Assembly: GCF_007050985.1 (NCBI RefSeq)
Contig: NZ_VHSF01000001.1
Location: 868,001 to 932,000 of the forward strand
Reading direction: 5' to 3'
From: Christiangramia sabulilitoris
GTDB lineage: Bacteria > Bacteroidota > Bacteroidia > Flavobacteriales > Flavobacteriaceae
Length of the DNA stretch: 64,000 nt
Shown: piece by piece, positions 34,619-42,553 of the stretch
Position numbering within the stretch: the stretch's first letter is position 1
Layout of the letters: each line of letters starts with the position of its first letter
Notes under the pieces: generated by a model
Told to the model about the DNA's origin: nothing
Seen by the model: the letters and a program-made list of their open reading frames with translations, nothing else
The model's database searches: none
Translations under genes and position numbers: made by a program

Positions 34619-34918
34619 GTATCTCATTTAAACGTTTTAATCCTAAAAATCACAACATCTTATCAAGCTATTGCAGCAACTACAAGAGACTACTTAAATC
34701 CAAGAAATATCGTGGAAAAGGTCCTCGAAATAGCTATCATGAATAGAACCGATAACCGGAGAGATTTAACACGAATTAAGAAGCCCGGTCAAAATGACCG
34801 GGCTTTAATATGAAGGAATAATAAATTCCTTATACATTAGTTTTATGCAATAAAAATTTATCTGATCCATATAAATGATCAGAAAATGTTAATTTAAGAG
34901 TTAAGTATGTTAATCAAA
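34619..34918. other. gap after the cassette array with a terminator and possible gene remnant
   Basis: No complete gene. A plus-strand frame open from about 34615 to 34815 includes SYQAIAATTRDYLNPRNIVE and looks protein-like but lacks a start; a second frame ends KKYRGKGPRNSYHE at 34746. Either may be a decayed gene end; I recognise neither. A perfect hairpin (AGCCCGGTCA / TGACCGGGCT) follows at 34781-34804. Confidence 0.4.
34779..34808. terminator. hairpin terminator candidate
   Basis: AAGCCCGGTCA / TGACCGGGCTT with a 3-4-nt loop. Only a short T-run follows on either strand. It could serve the 49-aa peptide gene on the minus strand. Confidence 0.6.
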
Positions 34919-35068
34919 TTATACATTATGAACGATAACGTTCACAATAGCTCCTATAACTGCAAGTAAAATCAAAACTAAAGCCAGGGTCACCCCTATT
35001 TTAGCAAAGATATTCAGGCCTCGCAGAGATCTGTTATAATTGTCAACAAAATCGGTAAAAATTTCCAT
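34919..35068 (-). CDS. 49-aa single-pass membrane peptide
   Basis: ATG at 35066-35068, TAA at 34919-34921. It starts MEIFTDFVDNYNRSLRGLNI, then has one strong hydrophobic segment (about residues 24-43, IGVTLALVLILLAVIGAIVN) and a short HNV tail. A promoter-like arrangement (TTG, 20 bases, TATATTTA) is present upstream around 35110-35136 on the same strand, one base off the -7 consensus. The downstream hairpin at 34781-34804 could end the transcript. Unrecognised; resembles the small conserved membrane peptides of Flavobacteria, conservation untested. Confidence 0.55.
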   Translation of the reverse strand: MEIFTDFVDNYNRSLRGLNIFAKIGVTLALVLILLAVIGAIVNVIVHNV

Positions 35069-35159
35069 AAGCCTTCTTCTTTAAATGTTAATAATCAACC
35101 ACTTAAATATAACTTAAGAGAAGCCTTATTGCAAAATTAATCGTTAAACACGCAATAAA

Positions 35160-35363
35160 TTAGCTGTATGAAACGTTGGCAAATTTTTATTAGGAAAATC
35201 TATAGGAAAAAGTGATAAAAGACTTCAGAATAGGTCTTTAATTACTTACATATCTTCCTGCCCTAGATTGATTATTCAGGCTGCATATCCACATTTCAAA
35301 TAAACATTTTGAAATTTTTTCCGTTAGAACTTATCATGGATTTAAACCTTTTTGAAATGTAAA
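35160..35363. other. intergenic stretch with competing inverted repeats
   Basis: No normal gene. ACATTTCAAA (35291-35300) can pair perfectly with TTTGAAATGT (35351-35360) or, less well, with TTTTGAAAT at 35307-35315. An 8-codon plus-strand frame (MDLNLFEM, 35336-35362) lies between. The segment runs directly into the strong terminator at 35364. It could be a plus-strand small RNA or attenuator, or simply the 3' region of der. Confidence 0.35.
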
Positions 35364-35402
35364 AACCGGCAATTCCATTAAATGGAAAAGCCGGTTTTTT
35401 TT
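35364..35402. terminator. bidirectional terminator of der and of a possible plus-strand RNA
   Basis: AAAACCGGC / GCCGGTTTT stem enclosing a second small stem TTCCATTAAATGGAA. Eight T follow on the plus strand and five on the minus strand. No annotated plus-strand gene precedes it. Confidence 0.85.
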
Positions 35403-35430
35403 GTTAACAGACTTATGACCAGCCGGTCTT

Positions 35431-36735
35431 TTATTTTTTTCTAAAAAATATCGATATCGGAACTCCCGTAAAATCAAATTCCTGTCTTAATTTATTCTCC
35501 AGGAACCTTTTATAAGGATCTCTAACATATTGTGGCAAATTACAGAAAAATGCAAATTGCGGATGCGGGGTTGGTAACTGCATACAGAATTTGATTTTCA
35601 CAAACTTGCCTTTGTAAGCCGGTGGCGGATTCTTCTCAATAATAGGGAGCATTACATCATTGAATTCCCTGGTTTTGATCTTTTTACTTCTGTTCTCAAA
35701 CACCTTAACAGCAGTCTCTATTGCCTTGAAAACCCTTTGCTTGGTCAATACAGAAATAAATACGATTGGTACATCGGTAAATGGTTCTATTTCACGACGA
35801 ATCATGGTTTCATATTCTTTCATGGTATTGGTTTCCTTATCTACCAGATCCCATTTATTTACCAGGATTACGATTCCCTTGTGATTTCTCTGTGCAAGCC
35901 AGAAAATATTCTGTACCTGTCCGTCAAATCCACGAGTAGCATCAAGTACTACCAGACAAACATCACAATTCTCAATGGCACGAACAGATCGCATTACTGA
36001 GTAAAATTCAAGATTTTCCTTCACTTTGGATTTTCTTCTGATCCCGGCAGTATCTACCAGGTTGAATTCAAATCCAAACCGGTTATACCTGGTATCTATA
36101 GCATCCCGGGTAGTTCCGGCAATATCTGTAACGATATAGCGATCTTCCCCGATAAGGGCATTTATAAATGAGGATTTACCAGCATTTGGTCTGCCGACCA
36201 CGGCGAATCTCGGTAATTCAGATTCTTCTTCCTCTTCGATTTCCGGAAGGGCTTCAATCAAAGCATCCAGGAGGTCTCCGGTTCCACTACCATTAGTACT
36301 GGCGATTGGAAAATATTCTCCCAATCCCAAAGAATAGAATTCAACAGCATTGGCCAGTCGCTTATTATTGTCAACTTTATTTACAGCCAGTAGCACTGGT
36401 TTATTTACTTTTCTAAGCAAATTCGCCACTTCTTCATCCATAGAAGTAACCCCGGTTTCCACATCTACCATAAATATTATGGCATCTGCTTCATCGATGG
36501 CTAGTTCTACCTGCTTGTCAATTTCAGCTTCAAAGATATCATCACTTCCTTTTACATATCCGCCCGTGTCTATCAGGGAAAATTTCTTCCCATTCCAGTC
36601 AGACTTCCCATAATGCCTGTCACGGGTTACCCCGCTCACAGAATCGATAATAGCTTCACGACGTTGAATTAAACGGTTAAAAAAGGTCGATTTACCAACA
36701 TTAGGTCTACCCACAATAGCGACAATATTGCCCAT
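35431..36735 (-). CDS. der: ribosome biogenesis GTPase Der
   Basis: A 434-aa protein with two tandem GTPase domains and a KH-like C-terminal domain. First G domain: [22 protein letters not shown]; second (from about residue 175): [26 protein letters not shown]. It acts in 50S subunit maturation. Length is typical. Followed on the same strand by a terminator; upstream 75 bases is era, also on the minus strand, with its own promoter. Confidence 0.97.
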   Translation of the reverse strand: MGNIVAIVGRPNVGKSTFFNRLIQRREAIIDSVSGVTRDRHYGKSDWNGKKFSLIDTGGYVKGSDDIFEAEIDKQVELAIDEADAIIFMVDVETGVTSMDEEVANLLRKVNKPVLLAVNKVDNNKRLANAVEFYSLGLGEYFPIASTNGSGTGDLLDALIEALPEIEEEEESELPRFAVVGRPNAGKSSFINALIGEDRYIVTDIAGTTRDAIDTRYNRFGFEFNLVDTAGIRRKSKVKENLEFYSVMRSVRAIENCDVCLVVLDATRGFDGQVQNIFWLAQRNHKGIVILVNKWDLVDKETNTMKEYETMIRREIEPFTDVPIVFISVLTKQRVFKAIETAVKVFENRSKKIKTREFNDVMLPIIEKNPPPAYKGKFVKIKFCMQLPTPHPQFAFFCNLPQYVRDPYKRFLENKLRQEFDFTGVPISIFFRKK

Positions 36736-36810
36736 AACTATATATTAATTTCAGAGGGTAAAATTAATGGTTTTCACTAAAGCCTTACTCTCTGTATTTT
36801 CCTGAAAAGT

Positions 36811-37698
36811 TTATTTTTTATCGTTGTACCCGAATCTTCTAAGCTGTTTCGTATCGCTACGCCAGTTTTTGTTCACCTTTACATATAATTCCAGGTGAAC
36901 CTGTTTTCCGAAGAATTTTTCGAGATCCTTTCTAGCTTCCACTCCAACTCTCTTAAGTGCTGCACCTTTATGACCAATTATGATCCCTTTCTGGGTTTCA
37001 CGCTCCACCATGATCACGCTACGCATCCTTATGATATCATCTTCTTCAAAAAATTCGCTGGTTTCGATCTCGACACTATAAGGGATCTCTTTTTTATAAT
37101 GAATAAGGATCTTTTCCCGGATGATCTCATTCACAAAGAAGCGCTCCGGCTTATCGGTAAGGGTATCTTTAGGGTAGAATGCCGGAGACTCCGGTAATAA
37201 TTCTATAATTCTGTTGAAAACTTCAGAAACATTAAACCCTTCCAAAGCTGAAATTGGATGGATCTCTGCCGTAGGCACTTTTTCAGACCAGTATTTAACC
37301 TGCTCTTCCAGTTGCTCCTGGTTAGATTTATCGATCTTATTCAGCAATAAAAGAACCGGCACTTCAGAATGAGCTATCTTATTAAAAAATGCTTCATCCT
37401 TTAATCCCTGCTCTCCAATTTCTACTATATATATAAGTACATCGGCATCTTCGAAAGCAGATTTCACAAAATCCATCATCGATGCCTGCAATTCATAGGC
37501 TGGTTTAATGATACCCGGGGTATCACTAAGGATCACCTGGAAATCCTCCCCATTTACGATCCCTAAGATCCTGTGACGGGTAGTTTGAGCTTTAGAGGTA
37601 ATTATCGAAAGTCTTTCACCTACAAAAGCATTCATTAAAGTTGATTTTCCCACGTTGGGATTACCAATAATATTTACAAATCCGGCCTTATGCGCCAT
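36811..37698 (-). CDS. era: GTPase Era
   Basis: A 295-aa GTPase that binds the 3' end of 16S rRNA and aids 30S assembly. G motifs: GNPNVGKSTLMNAF (P-loop), DTPGI, LNKID; the C-terminal KH domain has IIGHKGAALKRVGVEARKDLE and ends LYVKVNKNWRSDTKQLRRFGY. A promoter element is at 37713-37720. Der and Era side by side is common in Bacteroidetes. Confidence 0.97.
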   Translation of the reverse strand: MAHKAGFVNIIGNPNVGKSTLMNAFVGERLSIITSKAQTTRHRILGIVNGEDFQVILSDTPGIIKPAYELQASMMDFVKSAFEDADVLIYIVEIGEQGLKDEAFFNKIAHSEVPVLLLLNKIDKSNQEQLEEQVKYWSEKVPTAEIHPISALEGFNVSEVFNRIIELLPESPAFYPKDTLTDKPERFFVNEIIREKILIHYKKEIPYSVEIETSEFFEEDDIIRMRSVIMVERETQKGIIIGHKGAALKRVGVEARKDLEKFFGKQVHLELYVKVNKNWRSDTKQLRRFGYNDKK

Positions 37699-37712
37699 AA
37701 CGAAATTTTTTG

Positions 37713-37720
37713 CAAAGGTA
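37713..37720 (-). promoter_or_regulatory. promoter -7 element of era
   Basis: TACCTTTG on the minus strand matches TAnnTTTG, 15 bases before the ATG. Confidence 0.6.
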
Positions 37721-37881
37721 TTTCATTTGAATTCTGCTACCTAATCTTTATCGAATTTCTAACAATTGACCCTCAGCAACTTGGAAAATCAGGATTTTAT
37801 GCAAAGAAACTACACAGATTATCAATATAACTTCCTGAAAATCATAATTTAATAATAATCTGAATCTCCATTTACAAAGGG

Positions 37882-37911
37882 TTGCACTTCTGTTTTTAAT
37901 GACTATTTTTG
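37882..37911 (+). promoter_or_regulatory. promoter of the SulP gene
   Basis: TTG at 37882-37884, 19 bases, TATTTTTG at 37904-37911: a full match to the Bacteroidetes housekeeping promoter. The ATG is 36 bases downstream. Confidence 0.8.
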
Positions 37912-37946
37912 CCGCTTCTTAAAAATCAAGCTGAAATAGCCTCATT

Positions 37947-39485
37947 ATGAAAAAAGTTTTGGACTTATTCGACTTCAAACAACAGGTAAACTATAGAACG
38001 GAAGTGCTCGCAGGTTTAACTGTGGCCATGACCATGATTCCTGAGTCGCTTTCTTTCGCAATTTTAGCCGGTTTCCCTCCATTAATGGGATTATATGCTT
38101 CATTTATAATGGGTTTGGTTACAGCAATATTTGGCGGAAGACCAGGAATGATTTCGGGAGGAGCCGGTGCTACGGTAATCGTATTGATTGCCCTGATGAA
38201 ATCTAACGGACTGGAATACGTTCTTGCTGCGGTTGCGCTCGCAGGGGTTATACAGATCGCAATTGGAGTTTTCAGGCTGGGAAAATTTATACGCCTGGTA
38301 CCTCATCCCGTAATGTTTGGGTTCGTAAATGGTTTGGCTATTATCATTTTCATGTCTCAATTAGACCAGTTTAAGACAGTTGTAAATGGTGAAATTGTCT
38401 GGCTAACCGGAACTTCCTTATATATCATGGCAGGTTTAGTAGCTTTGACTATTGCAATCGTTGTGCTCCTGCCAAAACTTACCAAAGCCGTTCCTTCATC
38501 CCTAGTAGCCATTATTGTGGTGTTTATATTGGTTTACTTCTTTGGAATAGATACTAAAACCGTAGAAGACATTGCTTCCGTTAGTGGAGGTTTTCCACCA
38601 TTCCATATTCCGCAGATCGATCTAAGCTGGCAAACCCTGGAAACTATTGCTCCATATTCGTTGATCATGGCAGCAGTAGGACTAACCGAAGGCTTACTAA
38701 CCCTGAACCTGGTAGATGAAATTACAGAAACTAAAGGCAGCGGTAATAGAGAATGTATTGCGCAAGGTGGCGCCAATGTTCTTAACGGATTTTTCTTTGG
38801 TATGGGTGGTTGTCCCATGATCGCTCAAACCCTGGTAAACTTATCTGCAGGTTCCAGAGCCAGATTGTCTGGAATAGTTGCAGCTTTGACAATCCTGGTC
38901 ATAGTGTTATTCGGGGCACCGGTTATAGAGCAGGTACCAATGGCTGCTTTGGTTGGAGTAATGATCATGGTAGCAATAGGTACTTTTGAATGGGCTAGTT
39001 TAAAGATCTTTAATAAGGTTCCTAAAAAGGATATTTTCCTGGTGATCCTGGTTGCTTTGATCACTGTCCTACTGCATAATCTGGCACTGGCAGTTCTGGT
39101 TGGAGTGATCCTTTCTGCCCTGTTCTTTGCCTGGGAAAGTGCCAAGAGAATCAGAGCCAGAAAATCTATCGATGAAAATGGTGTAAAGCATTATGAGATA
39201 TATGGTCCGCTTTTCTTTGCCTCTACCACGAACTTTCTTGAAAAATTTGATGTGGCTAACGACCCTGAGGAGATCATAATCGATTTTAAAGACAGCCGTG
39301 TTTCAGATATGTCTGCAATTGAAGCCTTAAATGCCGTTACCCAGCGCTACAATAAAGTTGGCAAAAAGGTACATTTAAGACATTTGAGCGATGACTGCAG
39401 AAGACTGCTAAAGAATGCAGATGCCATTATCGAGGTAAATATCATGGAAGATCCTAGTTATAAAGTTGCCACAGATAAGATCTAA
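37947..39485 (+). CDS. SulP family anion transporter with STAS domain
   Basis: A 512-aa polytopic transporter. N-terminal core with AGLTVAMTMIPESLSFAILAG and GGRPGMISGGAGATVIV, membrane segments to about residue 400, then a C-terminal STAS domain (about 410-505, EEIIIDFKDSRVSDMSAIEAL). SulP members move sulfate, bicarbonate or dicarboxylates; the SulP subgroup ending in this type of STAS domain is often bicarbonate- or sulfate-linked, but the ion cannot be told. Monocistronic with its own promoter and terminator. Confidence 0.93.
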   Translation: MKKVLDLFDFKQQVNYRTEVLAGLTVAMTMIPESLSFAILAGFPPLMGLYASFIMGLVTAIFGGRPGMISGGAGATVIVLIALMKSNGLEYVLAAVALAGVIQIAIGVFRLGKFIRLVPHPVMFGFVNGLAIIIFMSQLDQFKTVVNGEIVWLTGTSLYIMAGLVALTIAIVVLLPKLTKAVPSSLVAIIVVFILVYFFGIDTKTVEDIASVSGGFPPFHIPQIDLSWQTLETIAPYSLIMAAVGLTEGLLTLNLVDEITETKGSGNRECIAQGGANVLNGFFFGMGGCPMIAQTLVNLSAGSRARLSGIVAALTILVIVLFGAPVIEQVPMAALVGVMIMVAIGTFEWASLKIFNKVPKKDIFLVILVALITVLLHNLALAVLVGVILSALFFAWESAKRIRARKSIDENGVKHYEIYGPLFFASTTNFLEKFDVANDPEEIIIDFKDSRVSDMSAIEALNAVTQRYNKVGKKVHLRHLSDDCRRLLKNADAIIEVNIMEDPSYKVATDKI

Positions 39486-39804
39486 CATTTACCCCTATCC
39501 CCGGTCTGAAAAATAAATTTAAGGACCGGGGAATTTCCTTTTTTTCAGCTTCTTGAAATCAAATACCTAAAAGACAAATATACCAGGTTATATATTTTTC
39601 AGCGCCTGGTTTCGAACTTCCTGAATGTCTTCCGTTTATAAACAGCAAATCATGCCTTTTAGGTGTAAACAGGCCATTCTGTTGTAAAATATCAATTGAT
39701 TTTACCTGCGAAAATTGATATAAATTCTTTTAAACATTACTTAAAATATACAACGGGCACATATAATATCCCTAACTTTCAGAGACCAAACAAATCCATT
39801 TTCT
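39486..39804. other. intergenic region, terminator then unassigned sequence
   Basis: The first 60 bases hold the SulP terminator. The rest is AT-rich with a small hairpin (CCAGGTT ... GCGCCTGG, about 39583-39608). No frame over 25 codons with a promoter match is seen. Confidence 0.4.
39499..39546 (+). terminator. SulP terminator
   Basis: CCCCGGTC / GACCGGGG stem with a 17-nt loop, then a T-rich run after a short spacer. Confidence 0.75.
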
Positions 39805-41265
39805 ATGAGTGCCTTAAGTGACGATGAGTTCGAAAACATTTTATCTATCCAGAATAAATGTACAAGGCTAAATCTAAACGAGAACATTTATGGAACCTTT
39901 GCCGAAATAGGCGCGGGACAGGAAACGGTACGTCATTTTTTCAGGGCGAGGAATCCTAAAGGGACCATCGCCAAAACCCTGAGCGCTTATGATAAGGATT
40001 TTAGTGATGCCATTTACGGCCTGGATCCTCAAAACAGGTATGTAACAGTTCGCCGGCTTAAGCGAATGATAGATTATGAAGCCGACCTGATCGAACAACG
40101 ACTGTCAAGAAAAAAATATCCGGATAAACTTTTTTTCAGTTATGCCAATACGGTAGCTACGATAGACTGGGCCAAGAAATATAAAGGTCACGGCTGGCTG
40201 GGGATCAAATTTCAAAAAGAACCCAAACAGGAATACAGCGAGATCATTCTGCACGTTCAGTTTCATGAGAACAACGCATCCCAGCAACAAATCAGCCTGG
40301 GTATTATGGGAGTTAATCTCATTTATGCAGCATTTTACCAAAGTGAAGACCCCAAGGTCCTTATTGAAAAACTATACGATCATCTAAGCACAGATAAGAT
40401 CGAGATCGACTCGATTAATTTTTCGGGTCCCGTTTTTAAGAATGTTGATAACCGGCTAATGAGCCTGGAACTGGTAAAAGAAGGCATGACCGAAGCTGTG
40501 ATGTTCTCCCCTGAAGGAAATAATATTCTGCCTGCGAATGTCCTGTATAAAAAGAATATTCTTACCCTGAGAGGTAGTTTCAGACCCGTTACCAACCTTA
40601 ACCTGAACATGTATATGAGTTCCAGAAAACTCTTTATGACACAGGAAGATGTAGACCCGGAAAAAACAGTCATCATTTTTGAAATGACCCTGAATAATCT
40701 AAAATCTGAAGGAAAAGATGAAATTGATGAAAAGGACTTTTTAGACCGGGCAGACCTGCTGTGCGCTTCGGGGCAGACTGTAATGATCTCGAATTTTCAG
40801 GAATATTATAAGGTGGTGGAATATTTTTCCCTACATACCAAAAAAGAGCTGGGACTGGTTATGGGCGTGGATAATCTGGTAGACATCTTCAATGAAAAAT
40901 ATTACCGGCACTTAAGCGGTGGAATTCTGGAAGCCTTCGGGAAACTATTCTTTAAAAGTTTAAAGGTTTATCTATACCCTATGCGTGATCAAAAAACCGG
41001 TAAGATCATCAACAGCAAAAATCTGAAAGTTCATCCACGAATGAAGGAGTTGTACAAATTCTTTATTGATAACGGCAAGGTGATAGATATTGAAGATTAT
41101 GACGAAAGATTTCTTGATATCCACCCAAGACAAGTTTATGAGATGATAAATGAAGGAAATCCTGAATGGGAAGATATGGTGCCTGGTCTTACCGCAAAGA
41201 TGATCAAGGAAAAGAATCTTTTTATGGGAGAAAAGGCTTCGTCTGAAAGATCATCCTCTAAGTAG
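39805..41265 (+). CDS. conserved protein of unknown function
   Basis: A 486-aa cytosolic protein with no signal peptide or membrane segment. The N-terminal hallmark LNENIYGTFAEIGAGQETVRHFFRA followed by GTIAKTLSAYDKDFSDAIYG recurs in long uncharacterised proteins of Bacteroidetes and cyanobacteria (from memory; split here into its parts). Database names for it, such as nicotinate-nucleotide adenylyltransferase or TonB receptor, are not supported by any motif that I can see. The C-terminus is hydrophilic and Ser-rich (ASSERSSSK). It overlaps the convergent methyltransferase gene by eight bases. Confidence 0.85.
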   Translation: MSALSDDEFENILSIQNKCTRLNLNENIYGTFAEIGAGQETVRHFFRARNPKGTIAKTLSAYDKDFSDAIYGLDPQNRYVTVRRLKRMIDYEADLIEQRLSRKKYPDKLFFSYANTVATIDWAKKYKGHGWLGIKFQKEPKQEYSEIILHVQFHENNASQQQISLGIMGVNLIYAAFYQSEDPKVLIEKLYDHLSTDKIEIDSINFSGPVFKNVDNRLMSLELVKEGMTEAVMFSPEGNNILPANVLYKKNILTLRGSFRPVTNLNLNMYMSSRKLFMTQEDVDPEKTVIIFEMTLNNLKSEGKDEIDEKDFLDRADLLCASGQTVMISNFQEYYKVVEYFSLHTKKELGLVMGVDNLVDIFNEKYYRHLSGGILEAFGKLFFKSLKVYLYPMRDQKTGKIINSKNLKVHPRMKELYKFFIDNGKVIDIEDYDERFLDIHPRQVYEMINEGNPEWEDMVPGLTAKMIKEKNLFMGEKASSERSSSK

Positions 41266-41722
41266 AGAATTCAGTTTTCATCCCACGGTCATACATTACT
41301 ATACTACCGGCAACAGATACATTCAAACTCAGGGTTGATTTAAATTTAACCAGGTAATGAGCTTTCTCGATAGCGGCATTAGAAAGTCCATGGTCTTCTG
41401 CACCCAGCAAATAAACGCAGCGACGTGGATGCTTAAATTCTTCCAATGGGCTCGCTTCATCTGTTAGTTCCACTCCTACTAACATGGCACCTTTAGGTAA
41501 ATGGGCATAAAAATCCTCAAAGGTTTCATAATGGAAATAGGGCATAGCTCCTACGGCCTTATGAGTATCACAAGCCTGTTTTGAATAACGATTCCCAATA
41601 GTAAAAATAAAACTGGCCCCCATATTTTGGGCAGATCTCCAGAGCACTCCCAGGTTTTCTGGTGTTTTTCCATTCTGAATTCCGATCCCAAAAAATCCCT
41701 GCTTTAGATTATTTGTTTCCAT
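41258..41722 (-). CDS. TrmH/SpoU family RNA methyltransferase
   Basis: A 154-aa SPOUT methyltransferase, a minimal catalytic domain. SAM-knot motifs: NPENLG-like TPENLGVLWRSAQNMGA (motif 1), YLLGAEDHGLSNAAI (motif 2) and STLSLNVSVAGSIVMYD (motif 3, with the conserved Asn). Likely a 2'-O-ribose methyltransferase of tRNA or rRNA; the target is unknown. The promoter element TACTTTTG ends only four bases before the ATG, so the transcript may be leaderless. Confidence 0.92.
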   Translation of the reverse strand: METNNLKQGFFGIGIQNGKTPENLGVLWRSAQNMGASFIFTIGNRYSKQACDTHKAVGAMPYFHYETFEDFYAHLPKGAMLVGVELTDEASPLEEFKHPRRCVYLLGAEDHGLSNAAIEKAHYLVKFKSTLSLNVSVAGSIVMYDRGMKTEFST

Positions 41723-41726
41723 GAGG

Positions 41727-41734
41727 CAAAAGTA
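41727..41734 (-). promoter_or_regulatory. promoter -7 element of the TrmH-like gene
   Basis: TACTTTTG on the minus strand. Only CCTC separates it from the ATG, which implies a leaderless or near-leaderless mRNA. Confidence 0.5.
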
Positions 41735-41873
41735 ATATATGCTGATGTTTTTCCCTCACTGGTATCGACAAAGAAATGCGGAACGTCGAATTTCAGCTGA
41801 AATTCATCGAATATTTACCTGTTTTTCAGACATATATAATAAATTAGGGTTACTACCAACCAATAATATAATT

Positions 41874-42503
41874 ATGAAAATTTTTGAAAGCCCGGGTGTT
41901 CCCGGATTAAAAATCCGTTTTTTTCTTTTGAATTTAAGCTGTTGTCTGATCATTATTTCCTGTAATAACAAGGATTACCAAAAGGTGCCTGAAGAAAACA
42001 AAATGACCCTACAGGATAGTATTCAACACGGTGAGTACCTGGTTAAAACCATTGGATGTCATGATTGTCATTCTCCCAAAACTATGACCGAAAGGGGACC
42101 GCAGGAAATACCAGAACTGGCTTTGTCTGGTTACCTGGCAGATGACAGTATTCCTCCATTGAGTGTTGAAGCCATGAAAAATGGCTGGGTGCTTATGAAT
42201 GACCAGTTAACCGCCTTTGCAGGACCTTGGGGGATTTCATATTCCTCGAATATTACCTCAGATGATACCGGCATTGGAACCTGGAACATGGAGAGGTGGA
42301 AAACGGCAATACGAAAAGGCAAATTAAAAGGTGATAATAATGGCCGGATGATTTTACCACCAATGCCCTGGCAAAATTTTGCGAAACTGACCGATGAAGA
42401 TCTGGAATCTATCTTCAAATACTTAAAGAGCACCAAACCCGTGAAGAATGCGGTTCCGGCACCGGTATCTCCTGTGAAACTGGATAGCCTGAAGACGGTA
42501 TAA
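41874..42503 (+). CDS. c-type cytochrome lipoprotein
   Basis: A 209-aa protein with a lipoprotein signal (LIIISCNNK) and one haem-binding CHDCH motif (IGCHDCHSPK). The distal methionine ligand is plausible in ILPPMPWQNFAKLTDEDLESI, a class I cytochrome c C-terminal pattern. The ATG at 41874 is used because the longer frame from 41739 adds a non-signal-like leader. Probably an electron carrier or a domain of a dehydrogenase system; no partner gene is adjacent. Confidence 0.9.
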   Translation: MKIFESPGVPGLKIRFFLLNLSCCLIIISCNNKDYQKVPEENKMTLQDSIQHGEYLVKTIGCHDCHSPKTMTERGPQEIPELALSGYLADDSIPPLSVEAMKNGWVLMNDQLTAFAGPWGISYSSNITSDDTGIGTWNMERWKTAIRKGKLKGDNNGRMILPPMPWQNFAKLTDEDLESIFKYLKSTKPVKNAVPAPVSPVKLDSLKTV

Positions 42504-42506
42504 AAA

Positions 42507-42548
42507 AGCCCGAAATACGGAATGAATCAAACTTCTGTTTTTCGGGCT
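42507..42548. terminator. hairpin between convergent genes
   Basis: AGCCCGAAA / TTTCGGGCT stem with a 24-nt loop. The T-run is weak on the plus strand and moderate (T6) on the minus strand. Confidence 0.6.
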
Positions 42549-42553
42549 ATATA

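Noticed and set aside
34546-34746. 66-codon plus-strand frame overlapping the third cassette copy
   Set aside because: Its first third is the tRNA 3' end and terminator read as protein; only the last 25 codons could be real and have no start.
35168-35215. 15-codon plus-strand frame MKRWQIFIRKIYRKK
   Set aside because: Too short and without a promoter match; treated as chance.
41739-41873. N-terminal extension of the cytochrome c gene
   Set aside because: The extension is not signal-like and the lipoprotein signal starts at 41874.
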